Notes: generated by a model from the sequence alone, not told the origin. DNA of 64,000 nucleotides from Bacillus suaedaesalsae (GCF_016890225.1 NZ_JAFELM010000030.1:62001-126000), one strand, 5' to 3'; shown: positions 18,005 through 26,331, counted from the first letter of the stretch. Made by a program: numbers and translations.

Positions 18005-18650
18005 TTTTTCGCTCCTTATTCCAATAAATTAAACTAACCAATATTAATGCAATGTAAAACCATTGTTGGAATGTGAATAAGTATAAATGATCATTTTTAG
18101 TAATGTAAAATGAGGCAATAATATTTAAAAATCCAAATAGAATAGTGGTAGTATATATTTCACTAGTTGTGCCAAAAAATTTTCTTAATTGATTATAAAG
18201 TATCACTAGTAACGAATATGCCCCAATTATTGTGTGATATAAACGTAATTCTTCTACTAAGATAGCCGAAAGGATATGGTACACACCCAGTACTACGAAA
18301 CTGAAAAAGAAAGCCGTTTGTATTAGATAAGATAGTCGCAACATTCTTCCCTTTTTAAAAAAATAGAAGATAGAAGCAATGATTGCTATAATTAATCCAT
18401 TATTTCCTCCTGTGAAGTAAAGCAAGGAAAGAGGACTTTTCAGAACGATAGTTGGTTCAAGTAGAAACAAACTTCCCTTCCAAACGAAGAATGCCAAAAT
18501 TAGGCTATTCGTTAATAACTCTAATAAAGGTTTAGATTCATTATCGTCTCTCCTCCATAATTTTATGTAAATTACACCCAATAATACAGCTATCCCCAGT
18601 AATATCCATTTTAAAAGAACAGCCATTGAACCTATTTGAATAATATCCAT
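17988..18650 (-). CDS. Polytopic membrane protein in ResA operon
   Basis: 220 residues with about seven hydrophobic helices, including a glycine-rich turn YFTGGNNGLIIAIIA. It overlaps the thioredoxin gene by 17 bp, so a role passing electrons or substrate to that thioredoxin is likely by context. There is no conserved Cys pair that would make it a clear CcdA/DsbD homologue. Family not recognised. Confidence 0.7.
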   Translation of the reverse strand: MDIIQIGSMAVLLKWILLGIAVLLGVIYIKLWRRDDNESKPLLELLTNSLILAFFVWKGSLFLLEPTIVLKSPLSLLYFTGGNNGLIIAIIASIFYFFKKGRMLRLSYLIQTAFFFSFVVLGVYHILSAILVEELRLYHTIIGAYSLLVILYNQLRKFFGTTSEIYTTTILFGFLNIIASFYITKNDHLYLFTFQQWFYIALILVSLIYWNKERKNEESC

Positions 18651-18698
18651 TCTTACTCCCTCATTACTATTACACTTTTTTCTTTTACCACTCTATAA

Positions 18699-18721
18699 GA
18701 AAAAGAGGCCATTGCCTCTTT
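18699..18721 (-). terminator. Terminator after HesB-like gene
   Basis: AAAGAGGCAATGGCCTCTTT followed by TTCTT on the minus strand. Confidence 0.75.
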
Positions 18722-18753
18722 AGGGTTTTTTCCTACATTCCAACTAACATTGT

Positions 18754-19039
18754 CTAAACTTGAAGAACAACAAACTGTCCGCCTCCGAATAAACTTTTCG
18801 TGTAGTCAATTTTCGCACGATCAAAGTAAATACGATTACGTTCATGAACTAAAAATTGAATACCCTCTTCTTCCATAATATCATCATTTGGTAAAGCTGA
18901 CTCCTCCAGAGTCAGTCGTAACTGTGGCCTACCTCAGCCAATGCCCATAGACATACGAATCATCGGCTTATTACCCATTGATAATATCTTGCACTTCTTC
19001 TTTAACCGCATTGATTGCAGCTTGTGTGATTTTCACCAT
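18754..19039 (-). CDS. HesB-like selenoprotein candidate, in-frame TGA plus frameshift
   Basis: ATG 19039 follows GGAGGTGAAAAAAT. The first 22 codons read MVKITQAAINAVKEEVQDII-Asn-Gly and then meet TAA. From GGG at 18976-18974 the reading continues in the next frame as GNKPMIRMSMGIG-TGA-GRPQLRLTLEESALPNDD and runs to TAG at 18756, ending KSLFGGGQFVVLQV. The total of 286 nt is one base more than a whole number of codons. Removing one G restores a 94-residue HesB/IscA-related protein whose conserved Cys position is the TGA (18936-18934). This matches the HesB-related selenoprotein family (TIGR01911 type). The shift could be a real mutation, a sequencing error or recoding. An in-frame ATG at 18978 would bypass it but has a weak ribosome site. 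Confidence 0.75.
18893..18936 (-). promoter_or_regulatory. SECIS-like hairpin after in-frame TGA
   Basis: Immediately 3' of the TGA the minus strand forms CTGACTC-TGGAG-GAGTCAG, a perfect 7-bp stem with a G-containing 5-nt loop starting 26 nt after the TGA. An outer GGTA/TACC pairing is also possible. Bacterial SECIS elements place a G-bearing apical loop about 16-37 nt after UGA, so the geometry fits. Confidence 0.65.
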
Positions 19040-19098
19040 ATTTTTTCACCTCCGCTTATTCGTCCACTCAATCTCTGCTTTCATAAGTCATCTATCTC

Positions 19099-19875
19099 TT
19101 ATAAAATATCCATCCAAATTTTGATTGCGGTTCCACCAATTAATACAGCCAATATTACTTGTAATACTTTTGTATTTATTTTCTTACCTGCCATTGCTCC
19201 AAGTGGAGAAGCGATTAAACTGGCAACAATCATAATAAACGCAGGAGCATAATCAATCTGTCCTGTAGTAATTTTACCAACTGTCGCACCGATCGAAGAA
19301 ATAAACGTAATGGCTAGTGAAGAAGCGATCGTCATTCTAGTTGGTATCTTTAATACTACGAGCATTATTGGAACTAATAAAAATGCACCAGCAGCCCCAA
19401 CAATTCCAGCGCCTAATCCAACAATTAATGCTAATGCAGCAGCAAGCAATTTGTTAAACTTGACTTGATCAAATGGAATATCATCAACGTTATTTTTCGG
19501 AACAAACATCATGACAGCTGCAATTAATGCAAGAATACCATAAATAACATTAATGCCACTTTCAGACATCATCTTTGATCCAAATCCACCTATGAAGCTA
19601 CCAATTAAAATCGCAGATCCCATATATATAATTAAAGTCTTATTTAAGTAGCCACCTTTACGGTATGCCCAAACTCCACCGATTGTCGCGAAAAACACCT
19701 GAATCGCACTAATTCCTGAAACTTCATGGGCTGTAAACGCTGCTAAACCAAATAATGGTGGAATATAAAGCAGCATTGGGTACTTAATAATAGAACCGCC
19801 TATTCCTAGCATTCCCGAAATATATGAACCGATAAAACCAATTAGAAAAATGGTTATAATAAATGCAAAATCCAT
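19099..19875 (-). CDS. yrkJ: TSUP (TauE/SafE) family sulfur-compound permease
   Basis: 258 residues, about eight helices in two repeats, with the TSUP glycine signatures [16 protein letters not shown] near the start and [19 protein letters not shown] in the middle. Members move sulfite, thiosulfate or sulfonates. It sits at the end of a unit with TusA-like and persulfide dioxygenase-like genes, the same order as B. subtilis yrkH-yrkI-yrkJ. AGGAGGAC precedes ATG. Confidence 0.9.
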   Translation of the reverse strand: MDFAFIITIFLIGFIGSYISGMLGIGGSIIKYPMLLYIPPLFGLAAFTAHEVSGISAIQVFFATIGGVWAYRKGGYLNKTLIIYMGSAILIGSFIGGFGSKMMSESGINVIYGILALIAAVMMFVPKNNVDDIPFDQVKFNKLLAAALALIVGLGAGIVGAAGAFLLVPIMLVVLKIPTRMTIASSLAITFISSIGATVGKITTGQIDYAPAFIMIVASLIASPLGAMAGKKINTKVLQVILAVLIGGTAIKIWMDIL

Positions 19876-19926
19876 TTGAGTCCTCCTTATGTGAAGCTAA
19901 AGGGAACCAATATGGCTCCCTTATGA

Positions 19927-20154
19927 TCAACCTTTTTTAATCCAGAACTTTAATACATCACTTTCTTCTTCATGCTTCATTAGTTCATGTCCGCCAGACT
20001 TTGCCCAAGCAGCCAGGTCATTTTTTGCGCCTTTATCAGTTGCATGAATTTCTAAAATTTGACCTGATTCAAGTTCGTTCATTGCTTTTTTCGTTTTTAC
20101 GATGGGCATTGGACAAGCAAGGCCTTTTGCATCTAATACTTTTGTTGATTCCAT
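19927..20154 (-). CDS. yrkI: TusA-like sulfur carrier (YrkI-type)
   Basis: 75 residues with the TusA sulfur-relay motif AKGLACPMPIVKTKKAM, the Cys carrying persulfide, and the C-terminal beta strand VLKFWIKKG. It is almost identical to the TusA at 23478-23705, a recent duplicate. AGGAGGAATTATT precedes ATG. Located between the persulfide dioxygenase-like and permease genes. Confidence 0.92.
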   Translation of the reverse strand: MESTKVLDAKGLACPMPIVKTKKAMNELESGQILEIHATDKGAKNDLAAWAKSGGHELMKHEEESDVLKFWIKKG

Positions 20155-20182
20155 AGTAATAATTCCTCCTACATTTTATTGT

Positions 20183-21316
20183 TTAACGAACCGCACAACG
20201 GTTTGGTCCGATTTCCATTTCACGTTGCTTATCTTGATCTGGGCTAATTTTACCCATGTTCGTTTCACGAATTTCTTGGTAAGCATTTGGTTGTGGTGGT
20301 AGGTTTTCAGTTACAAGCTTTCTAAATACTTCTTCATCTTCAATATTTAATCCATGGTTCTTAGCGAATAGTGTACCTAGCTTTTCAGACACACTTCCAT
20401 CTTCGTTTAATTCTTCAATGATCATAAAGTGAGCTGGAAGAACAACTAATTCTTCAGAAAGTTCTCTGTAACGTTTGTATAAGCTTTCTCTTAAGTCACC
20501 AACCCAGTCTTCTGCAAGACCAGCTAAGTCAGGTCTTCCAATTGAATCGATGAATAAAATGTCACCTGATAATAGGTACTTTTCATCTACTACGAATGAT
20601 GTTGACCCAATTGTGTGACCTGGTGAATATAAAGCGTGAATGTTGATTGCTGTGTTACCGATTGTAACTTCATTACCACCTTCTAATGCTTGATATTCAA
20701 ATGTTACTTCAGTTGCATCCTTTGGTGGTAGCCAGTAATTTGCATTACTTTTTTCAGCAATTACTCTTCCGCCAGAAATGTGGTCCCCATGAAGATGTGT
20801 ATCAAATACGTGAGTGATTTTTGCGTTAATGCTATTTGCAAAATCTAGGTAAACATCCGTCATACGTGTAGAGTCAATAATTGCGGCTTCTCCGTTTGAA
20901 ACAACCATATAAGATAAGCAACCTTTACCGATACGTACGAATTGATATAACTCTCCGCCGTCTTTTAAGTCACCGATTTTAACTGGTTCTAAATGTTCAC
21001 TCCATGCTTTCATTCCACCCTCAAGGTATGATACAGATAGCCCAGCTTCTGATAAAAATTCTGCTACCATTACTGATGCCCCTTCCTTAGCACAAGCGAC
21101 TAATACTTCTTTATCGGTTGGAATCTTATCCATAATTTCTTCCACACCATCAAGTAATTCAAAATAAGGAATATTTAAGTAGTCAAAGTTTTCACCTTCA
21201 ATTTTCCAATCAGCGAAATCACTCTCGTTTCTAACGTCTAAAATAAATAATGGTTCTTTATCAAATACCTTTCTTGTTACTTCTTTTGAAGTCATTGCTT
21301 TTACTGTCATCCCCAT
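20183..21316 (-). CDS. yrkH: Rhodanese-persulfide dioxygenase-like protein (YrkH/CstB-like)
   Basis: 377 residues. Residues about 1-115 are a rhodanese domain with active loop ACAKEGAS, followed by an ETHE1-like metallo-beta-lactamase domain with [11 protein letters not shown], a second ligand region SPGHTIGS and LSGDILFID. Such fusions (CstB, YrkH) oxidise persulfides to sulfite or thiosulfate. The order rhodanese then MBL is the reverse of some fusions. A CstR-like operator lies directly upstream. ATG 21316 has GGGGGT close by; ATG 21310 is an equally plausible start. Confidence 0.9.
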   Translation of the reverse strand: MGMTVKAMTSKEVTRKVFDKEPLFILDVRNESDFADWKIEGENFDYLNIPYFELLDGVEEIMDKIPTDKEVLVACAKEGASVMVAEFLSEAGLSVSYLEGGMKAWSEHLEPVKIGDLKDGGELYQFVRIGKGCLSYMVVSNGEAAIIDSTRMTDVYLDFANSINAKITHVFDTHLHGDHISGGRVIAEKSNANYWLPPKDATEVTFEYQALEGGNEVTIGNTAINIHALYSPGHTIGSTSFVVDEKYLLSGDILFIDSIGRPDLAGLAEDWVGDLRESLYKRYRELSEELVVLPAHFMIIEELNEDGSVSEKLGTLFAKNHGLNIEDEEVFRKLVTENLPPQPNAYQEIRETNMGKISPDQDKQREMEIGPNRCAVR

Positions 21317-21317
21317 T

Positions 21318-21331
21318 TACCCCCTTAGGTA
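21318..21331. promoter_or_regulatory. CstR-like operator E
   Basis: TACCCCCTTAGGTA, a 14-bp TACC-N6-GGTA palindrome abutting the persulfide dioxygenase-like gene. One of five such sites in this sulfur island. Confidence 0.7.
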
Positions 21332-21362
21332 TATTTTAGTTTAAAAAAATATTGTCTTTTTT

Positions 21363-21545
21363 AGCCCCTGTTAAACAATGATGTTGATTTCCGTGGAAGG
21401 TACTCCCTTTCCGCGGGCGGGGTAGTGAGCCTCCTCGGCGTTTCGCCTCTGGGGTCTCCCTTCCCACGCTCTTCCGGCAGGAGTCTCGTACCTTCCACTA
21501 CAATCAACATATTCAAAAAATTAAAATTGTACTTTAACACAGTCT
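21363..21545. repeat. MITE-like repeat family A, copy 1
   Basis: 183-bp element with imperfect inverted ends AGCCCCTGTTAAA and TTTAACACAGTCT, a stem GTGGAAGGTAC/GTACCTTCCAC and a GC-rich core. Read on the other strand it matches 37085-37268 over its length. It lies between the TusA-rhodanese gene and the persulfide dioxygenase-like gene. It fills the gene-free stretch 21317-21617 apart from operator E. Confidence 0.88.
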
Positions 21546-21617
21546 AATTTTAAAGGACACTGTCTTATATGGTTGATTCCAGATATTAATACGTCCTTTT
21601 TTAATGTCTATCACCAA

Positions 21618-22178
21618 TTAAATACTCGTTGTGTTACCAGTCCACAAACTCATACCCGGAACTACGTTAATGACATTTGTAAAACCTTTCTCAGTTAATG
21701 TTTGTGCAGCCATGTCACTTCTGTTACCAGTACGGCATACCACATAGATCTCAGCGTCTTTATTTAATTCATTCATACGATTTTCTAATTCACCTAATGG
21801 AATAGAAATAGCATTTGGTATGTGATTAAAAGCATATTCTGCTGATTCTCGAACATCTAGAACAACAATCTGATCATTGCTATCCATACGTTTTTCTAAA
21901 TTTTCATTACTAGCTATATGAGGATGCTTTCTTTCTTCTTTTTCTTCACCAGTCGCTTTTCGGATATAGTGCTTAAGAACATCTCCTTCTTCAAGAGTTC
22001 CTAAATATTGATGACCTGTACTTTCGGCCCAAGCTTTAATGTCTGCTTTAGAACCTTTATCTGTCGCTTGAACCTCTAATATTAGACCGGCTTCTAAATT
22101 GTTAATCGCTTTTTTTGTTTTTACAATCGGCATCGGGCATGCTAACCCTTTTGCATCAAGAATTTCGTTTGCTTTCAT
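21618..22178 (-). CDS. yrkF: TusA-rhodanese fusion (YrkF-like)
   Basis: 186 residues: TusA domain with GLACPMPIVKTKKAI (residues about 10-25), charged linker, then a rhodanese domain with active loop CRTGNRSD. This is the YrkF architecture, joining sulfur donor and carrier in one chain. Operator-like TACTCTGTAGGGTA lies upstream. It sits 55 bp from the preceding rhodanese gene. Confidence 0.92.
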   Translation of the reverse strand: MKANEILDAKGLACPMPIVKTKKAINNLEAGLILEVQATDKGSKADIKAWAESTGHQYLGTLEEGDVLKHYIRKATGEEKEERKHPHIASNENLEKRMDSNDQIVVLDVRESAEYAFNHIPNAISIPLGELENRMNELNKDAEIYVVCRTGNRSDMAAQTLTEKGFTNVINVVPGMSLWTGNTTSI

Positions 22179-22200
22179 CTTATAACCTCCAATTATTAAA

Positions 22201-22214
22201 TACTCTGTAGGGTA
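22201..22214. promoter_or_regulatory. CstR-like operator D
   Basis: TACTCTGTAGGGTA, imperfect TACC-N6-GGTA palindrome upstream of the TusA-rhodanese gene. Confidence 0.6.
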
Positions 22215-22232
22215 TTATTTTCTCTAAAAAAA

Positions 22233-22529
22233 TTACTCAACCTTGCCTTCCCAAGCAAGCATTCCACCCGTCATATTGATTACATTGTAACCTTGACTTT
22301 CTAAAAATTGAGTAGCACGGCCACTTCTTCCACCTGAACGACAGATCATAATATATACTTTAGATTTATCTAATTCATGCATGCGGAATTCTAGTAAACC
22401 AAGTGGAATATTGATTACACCTGGAATTTTCTCAGTTGCTACTTCATCTACTTCACGAACATCAATTAAGTTTACTTCTTTGCCTTCATCTAATAATGTT
22501 TCTAGTTCTTTTACGCTAATTTCTTTCAT
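22233..22529 (-). CDS. Rhodanese-domain sulfurtransferase, 98 aa
   Basis: Single rhodanese domain with active loop ICRSGGRSGRA and the closing MTGGMLAWEG segment. Its ATG overlaps the stop of the preceding rhodanese gene as ATGA, with AGGAGGAATATACA as ribosome site, so it is translationally coupled. Cytoplasmic by lack of signal. Confidence 0.93.
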   Translation of the reverse strand: MKEISVKELETLLDEGKEVNLIDVREVDEVATEKIPGVINIPLGLLEFRMHELDKSKVYIMICRSGGRSGRATQFLESQGYNVINMTGGMLAWEGKVE

Positions 22530-22903
22530 TGTATATTCCTCCTAACAGTACAGGCGCTCATTCCGCCTCTAACATTTGTTACTTGCGTAAATCCATTCTT
22601 TTTAAGAATCGTACTTGCTTTGCTACTTCTCATACCACTTTGACAAATAACAATTACTTCTCTATCTTTTGATAGATCATTTAATTTTTGTGGTAATTGA
22701 TGAAGAGGAATATTGTTAAAACCTTTAATATTGTTTGACTTGAACTCTGCTGGAGTTCTTACATCAATATATTGTTTATTTTTATCATGGAGCTGATTTT
22801 TTAATTCAGCTGTTGTAATATTGTTTATTCCTTTTGGTGGAAGGATTCGTCTTATGATAAAGAACATTACAAGAGCTAAAAGCACGTAATTTACATATTC
22901 CAT
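22526..22903 (-). CDS. Membrane-anchored rhodanese
   Basis: 125 residues with an N-terminal helix (YVNYVLLALVMFFIIRRI) and a rhodanese domain with active loop ICQSGMRSSKAS. The domain end reads RGGMSACTV, where family members usually have Trp at the Cys position. The stop overlaps the next rhodanese start. Probably positioned at the inner membrane face to take sulfur from an entry or exit route. Confidence 0.9.
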   Translation of the reverse strand: MEYVNYVLLALVMFFIIRRILPPKGINNITTAELKNQLHDKNKQYIDVRTPAEFKSNNIKGFNNIPLHQLPQKLNDLSKDREVIVICQSGMRSSKASTILKKNGFTQVTNVRGGMSACTVRRNIQ

Positions 22904-22933
22904 TAAAGTTCCCTCCCAAAATACACTTATCTA

Positions 22934-23413
22934 TTAGATAAATAAATTCACATTACCTTCTTGTGCATCTGCTAAGTACGCAGCAACACCAGCATACTCG
23001 ATACCTTCTAATAATTCATCTTGGTGAAGACCTAATAAGTCCATTGTCATCGTACATGCTACTAATTTAACATCTTGTTCCTGTGCCATTTCAATAAGCT
23101 GTGGTAATGGCATAGCATTATGTTTCTTCATAATATCCTTAATTAATTTAGGACCAATACCACCAAAATTCATATTTGACAGACCCATTTTATCTGCGCC
23201 TCTTGGCATCATTTTCGAAAACATTTTTTCCATAAATCCTTTTTGAACTGGCACATGCTCATTCTTACGAAGTGCGTTTAATCCCCAGAACGTATGGAAA
23301 ATTGTTACCTCATGATCATAGGCTGCAGCACCATTCGCAATAATGTAAGCTGCCATCGCTTTATCATATTCACCACTAAATAAAATAATTGTTGTACGTT
23401 TTTTTTCTGACAT
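22934..23413 (-). CDS. yrkE: DsrE/DsrF-like sulfur carrier (YrkE-like)
   Basis: 159 residues of the DsrE-like peroxiredoxin-associated family: TTIILFSGEYDKAMAAYIIA start, FHTFWGLNALRK and the Cys loop LVACTMTMDLLG. Such proteins relay sulfane sulfur with TusA and rhodaneses. AGGGGGAAAACAA precedes ATG and a CstR-like operator lies 30 bp further up, so this begins a three-gene unit with two rhodaneses. Confidence 0.9.
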   Translation of the reverse strand: MSEKKRTTIILFSGEYDKAMAAYIIANGAAAYDHEVTIFHTFWGLNALRKNEHVPVQKGFMEKMFSKMMPRGADKMGLSNMNFGGIGPKLIKDIMKKHNAMPLPQLIEMAQEQDVKLVACTMTMDLLGLHQDELLEGIEYAGVAAYLADAQEGNVNLFI

Positions 23414-23443
23414 TTGTTTTCCCCCTAGTTTTTATATTACTCA

Positions 23444-23457
23444 TACCTGTATAGGTA
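23444..23457. promoter_or_regulatory. CstR-like operator C
   Basis: TACCTGTATAGGTA, perfect TACC-N6-GGTA palindrome upstream of the DsrE-like gene; a TAATAT -10-like element follows on the minus strand. Confidence 0.7.
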
Positions 23458-23477
23458 TATCGTTCTTCAAAAAAATA

Positions 23478-23705
23478 TTATCCCTTTTTTATCCAAAACT
23501 TTAAAACTTCATTTTCTTCCTCATGTTTCACTAATTCATGACCACCAGATTTAGCCCAAGCAGCTAGATCATTTTTTGCCCCTTTATCTGTTGCGTGGAT
23601 TTCTAGAACCTGACCTGATTGTAATTCATTCATCGCTTTCTTTGTGTTAACAATCGGCATTGGACATGCTAATCCTTTTGCATCTAATACTTTATCTCCA
23701 TTCAT
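23478..23705 (-). CDS. TusA-like sulfur carrier
   Basis: 75 residues with AKGLACPMPIVNTKKAMNEL and C-terminal VLKFWIKKG. It differs from the TusA at 19927-20154 at only a handful of positions. GGAGGTTGAAATAA precedes ATG and an operator lies 33 bp upstream. Confidence 0.92.
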   Translation of the reverse strand: MNGDKVLDAKGLACPMPIVNTKKAMNELQSGQVLEIHATDKGAKNDLAAWAKSGGHELVKHEEENEVLKFWIKKG

Positions 23706-23737
23706 TTATTTCAACCTCCAAAGTTTTATTTTAAAAT

Positions 23738-23751
23738 TACCCATAGGGGTA
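23738..23751. promoter_or_regulatory. CstR-like operator B
   Basis: TACCCATAGGGGTA, TACC-N6-GGTA palindrome upstream of the TusA gene and just after the regulator gene. Confidence 0.72.
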
Positions 23752-23786
23752 TATTACAGAGCAAAAAAATGATTGTCAATCATTTT

Positions 23787-24047
23787 TTATCTACTGCGAA
23801 CTAATAAATTTACAGCTTCTTTTATTAGATCGTCAGTTTTTCCGCCATTTTTCTCTGCCTCTAACACACATTCTACTAAGTTTGAACTAACAATAACACC
23901 TACTGTTCGATCAACTGCTGACCTGACGGCAGATAATTGTGTAATGACTTCTTTACAATCCTTACCGTCTTCCATCATTTTAAGAATACCTCTTAGCTGA
24001 CCTTCCATTCGTTTCACTCTATTTTTAATTTGTTCATTATATTCCAT
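23787..24047 (-). CDS. cstR: CstR-type persulfide-sensing repressor (CsoR family)
   Basis: 86 residues, all-helical CsoR/RcnR fold (NRVKRMEGQLRGILKMMEDG). Cys at residues 31 and 60 match the two reactive Cys of CstR. At residue 56, where copper-sensing CsoR has His, there is Asn, and the CsoR third ligand pattern is not kept, so persulfide sensing is favoured over copper. Gene context (TusA, rhodanese, DsrE, persulfide dioxygenase-like) agrees. Likely binds the five palindromes noted around this island. Confidence 0.9.
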   Translation of the reverse strand: MEYNEQIKNRVKRMEGQLRGILKMMEDGKDCKEVITQLSAVRSAVDRTVGVIVSSNLVECVLEAEKNGGKTDDLIKEAVNLLVRSR

Positions 24048-24097
24048 ATAGATGCTCCTTCCTTACTTTTCCATGCAATCAGTTAATGTATAACTAA

Positions 24098-24400
24098 TTA
24101 CGTTAAAACCTTTTTGTTAAAGAAGCGAATACTCATATTCTTGTCCAATTGATTGGCTGCGACAATATGAATCTTCTTCTTAGATATTTCATTAAAGTAT
24201 CTATTTAAATATGCCATTGGTATATTTCTTGATCCTTCTATCGGATTTTTATAGGATTGATTATAATCTCTAACATCTACAATTTCTATAGATCGTTCAG
24301 TTGGGCTTATTGTACCACATTCTACCCCACGAACTGGATAATATCTTTTATAGAAAACAAAAGCAATAATGCTTACTGCTAGTATTGTTATTAATAACAT
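24098..24400 (-). CDS. Membrane-anchored degenerate rhodanese
   Basis: 100 residues with an N-terminal helix (LLITILAVSIIAFVFYKRYY) and a shortened rhodanese fold (IEIVDVRDYNQSY). At the expected active loop the sequence is VAANQLDKNMS without Cys, so it cannot act as a classical sulfurtransferase. ATG 24400 follows AGAGGTAAC; a longer reading to 24487 would run over the operator. It precedes the regulator gene and is probably co-transcribed with it. Confidence 0.75.
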   Translation of the reverse strand: MLLITILAVSIIAFVFYKRYYPVRGVECGTISPTERSIEIVDVRDYNQSYKNPIEGSRNIPMAYLNRYFNEISKKKIHIVAANQLDKNMSIRFFNKKVLT

Positions 24401-24461
24401 AATTGTTACCTCTTTATAGGTTCTTGTATACATGTTGTACTGACCTACAAGACTTATATTA

Positions 24462-24475
24462 TACCCTAATGGGTA
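24462..24475. promoter_or_regulatory. CstR-like operator A
   Basis: TACCCTAATGGGTA inside the perfect palindrome ATACCCTAATGGGTAT, upstream of the rhodanese-like gene and cstR, consistent with autoregulation. Confidence 0.72.
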
Positions 24476-24510
24476 TTGCGTCAACACTTTAAAACAATTT
24501 TTTTGGATTA

Positions 24511-24539
24511 AATAAAACAGACCAACATTTCATTGGTCC
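24511..24539 (-). terminator. Terminator after DUF302 gene
   Basis: GACCAA-TGAAATG-TTGGTC then TGTTTTATTT on the minus strand. Confidence 0.75.
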
Positions 24540-24549
24540 GTTGCGCTTG

Positions 24550-24945
24550 CTATATACAATTATCAATACATTTAATAAGCCTGTCTTCAATATCCTTCGT
24601 AAATGCTTTTAACCTTTCATCATTCAATAAACTTATTAAGGCTGTCGGTCTTGGCATCCCGATCTTCGTTTTCCCTTCATGATCATAAACCACTATCTTA
24701 CAAGGAAGAAAATAGCCAGCCATTTCGTTTTCCATTAATACTCTTTGTGCTTCTTTAGGATTACAAACCTCCAACACTTTAAACTCTTTCTCAAATTCTA
24801 ACCCTTTTTCTTGTAGTTTTTGTTTAATATCAAACATCCATAAAACACTGAATTTTTCATCCTTTAAGCTAGTTTCTATACTTTCAATTGCTTCTACAAT
24901 ATTTTTATTTGTTGTTACATTGTAATCAAACATTACCTTAACCAT
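24550..24945 (-). CDS. DUF302 family protein
   Basis: 131 residues of the DUF302 fold: FSVLWMFDIKQKLQEKGL, then FKVLEVCNPKEAQRVL and YFLPCKIVVYDHEGKTKIG. Function of the family is unknown; members often sit near sulfur or redox genes, as here upstream of the cstR island. ATG 24945 has AAGGG nearby; ATG 24933 is a possible alternative start. Confidence 0.85.
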   Translation of the reverse strand: MVKVMFDYNVTTNKNIVEAIESIETSLKDEKFSVLWMFDIKQKLQEKGLEFEKEFKVLEVCNPKEAQRVLMENEMAGYFLPCKIVVYDHEGKTKIGMPRPTALISLLNDERLKAFTKDIEDRLIKCIDNCI

Positions 24946-25054
24946 CCCTTACATTATATTTGTCTAGTTTATTATCACTTAAAACTAACCATTAGATTCT
25001 ATTCTCCCCAAGGAATTAGCAAAACCTCGGTAGGCTTATTTAATTGCACATATC

Positions 25055-25091
25055 AAAAACCCATTTCCCTAATGTGGAAAATGGTTTTTTG
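25055..25091 (-). terminator. Terminator after DUF3231 gene
   Basis: AAACCATTTTCC / GGGAAATGGGTTTTT hairpin with T-run on the minus strand. Confidence 0.75.
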
Positions 25092-25111
25092 TAAAAACGT
25101 CCAATTGAATT

Positions 25112-26116
25112 TTATGTACTTCTATTTCTTAAAGCTTCCCTATCGACATTCTGTGGAGGTTGCTCCAACCATCTATGCTTTATCATTAATTTTGCACCAT
25201 CTTCTGCATACTGAATGATTTCTGCAATCAATCTGGTATAATGGCCACCTAAATCCTTTCTTAAACTTGCACCTATTGCACCACCATAGCCAGCAACTCC
25301 TATAACATTTAGACTATCAGTATGAAACATCATTAATTTATCTGAAAAAGGAGCATCAATTGATTGTGATATTGTAGAATCCCATGAACTTGGGAGAGGT
25401 ACACCATCTTTTACTAATATATCTCTAAATACAGTTTCATGTTTGGCTGCTATTTCAGTTCCCCTTTCCATGTATTTCCTTACTTCAGGTAATTGCGCTG
25501 TTTGGGAAAACCCCGCAATAAATGTTCGGCCAATTGAATTGGTTTCTGTGTTTTTTGAAATATGGGCCATCTCAACTACAGTTAACGGACGATGTCTTCC
25601 TATTAGTCCTGATAGAAAAGAATCATCTTGTAGGTACTCAGCCTTTTCCATAGGTGGGATTGTTGGTGAACGAATAAAAGCACCTTTCTTTAATAATAAA
25701 TCGCATGCATCGTTATAAAGTTGCATGAACATTTGTGATGTTTTCGAAAATAATTCCCTTACATCGTTTCTCGCTAAGACTTCCAAAAACGCAGCTGCAG
25801 CTGCAGTACCAGTTGCTGCCATGTATTTTATATACCGAAGTCCAAATAAATCTGAATATAATCTACCGGCTTCTAAATTAACATCATCCTTCGTAAAACC
25901 AATTGGCAGTGCATGATTTTCTTTGTCAAATATTTTAGTTACCTCTTTAATAACAAACTTACAATTATTCAGTGCATGTTGAATAATTGGTGTAATATCT
26001 GCATCTTCATTTACTTTTGAGAAATGCGACAATGTACAATAGGACATTGAGTTTTGCATAAACGCCCCCCATAAGGCTGCTACCTCAGAAGAAACTAGCT
26101 TAGGATTATGTTCCAT
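25112..26116 (-). CDS. DUF3231 family protein
   Basis: 334 residues made of two similar helical halves, each starting with a ferritin-like pattern (LWGAFMQNSMSYCTLSHF; IGRTFIAGFSQTAQLPEVRKY). This is the DUF3231 layout, common in spore formers and often spore-associated, function unknown. AAGGAGCATGTAAAA precedes ATG. Stands as a single gene with its own terminator. Confidence 0.88.
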   Translation of the reverse strand: MEHNPKLVSSEVAALWGAFMQNSMSYCTLSHFSKVNEDADITPIIQHALNNCKFVIKEVTKIFDKENHALPIGFTKDDVNLEAGRLYSDLFGLRYIKYMAATGTAAAAAFLEVLARNDVRELFSKTSQMFMQLYNDACDLLLKKGAFIRSPTIPPMEKAEYLQDDSFLSGLIGRHRPLTVVEMAHISKNTETNSIGRTFIAGFSQTAQLPEVRKYMERGTEIAAKHETVFRDILVKDGVPLPSSWDSTISQSIDAPFSDKLMMFHTDSLNVIGVAGYGGAIGASLRKDLGGHYTRLIAEIIQYAEDGAKLMIKHRWLEQPPQNVDREALRNRST

Positions 26117-26198
26117 TTTTACATGCTCCTTTTTACTTTTTTTCTTTGTTCTAGTATTAACTTGATATGTTAAATAATGCTCTTAATGCAAAATAAAA

Positions 26199-26228
26199 AG
26201 TCTGAATTCAAGTTAATGAATCCAGACT
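26199..26228 (-). terminator. Terminator of sigma/anti-sigma operon
   Basis: AGTCTGGATTCA / TGAATTCAGACT stem followed by TTTTTATTTT on the minus strand. Confidence 0.82.
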
Positions 26229-26331
26229 AAATCCCTCTATTAATTTATTTGACTGAACAATTCGGGTTTGGCCACAATTGCCCTTTATAACTATGAAAAA
26301 CGCTTGGTACATGAACACTAATTATGATTTG

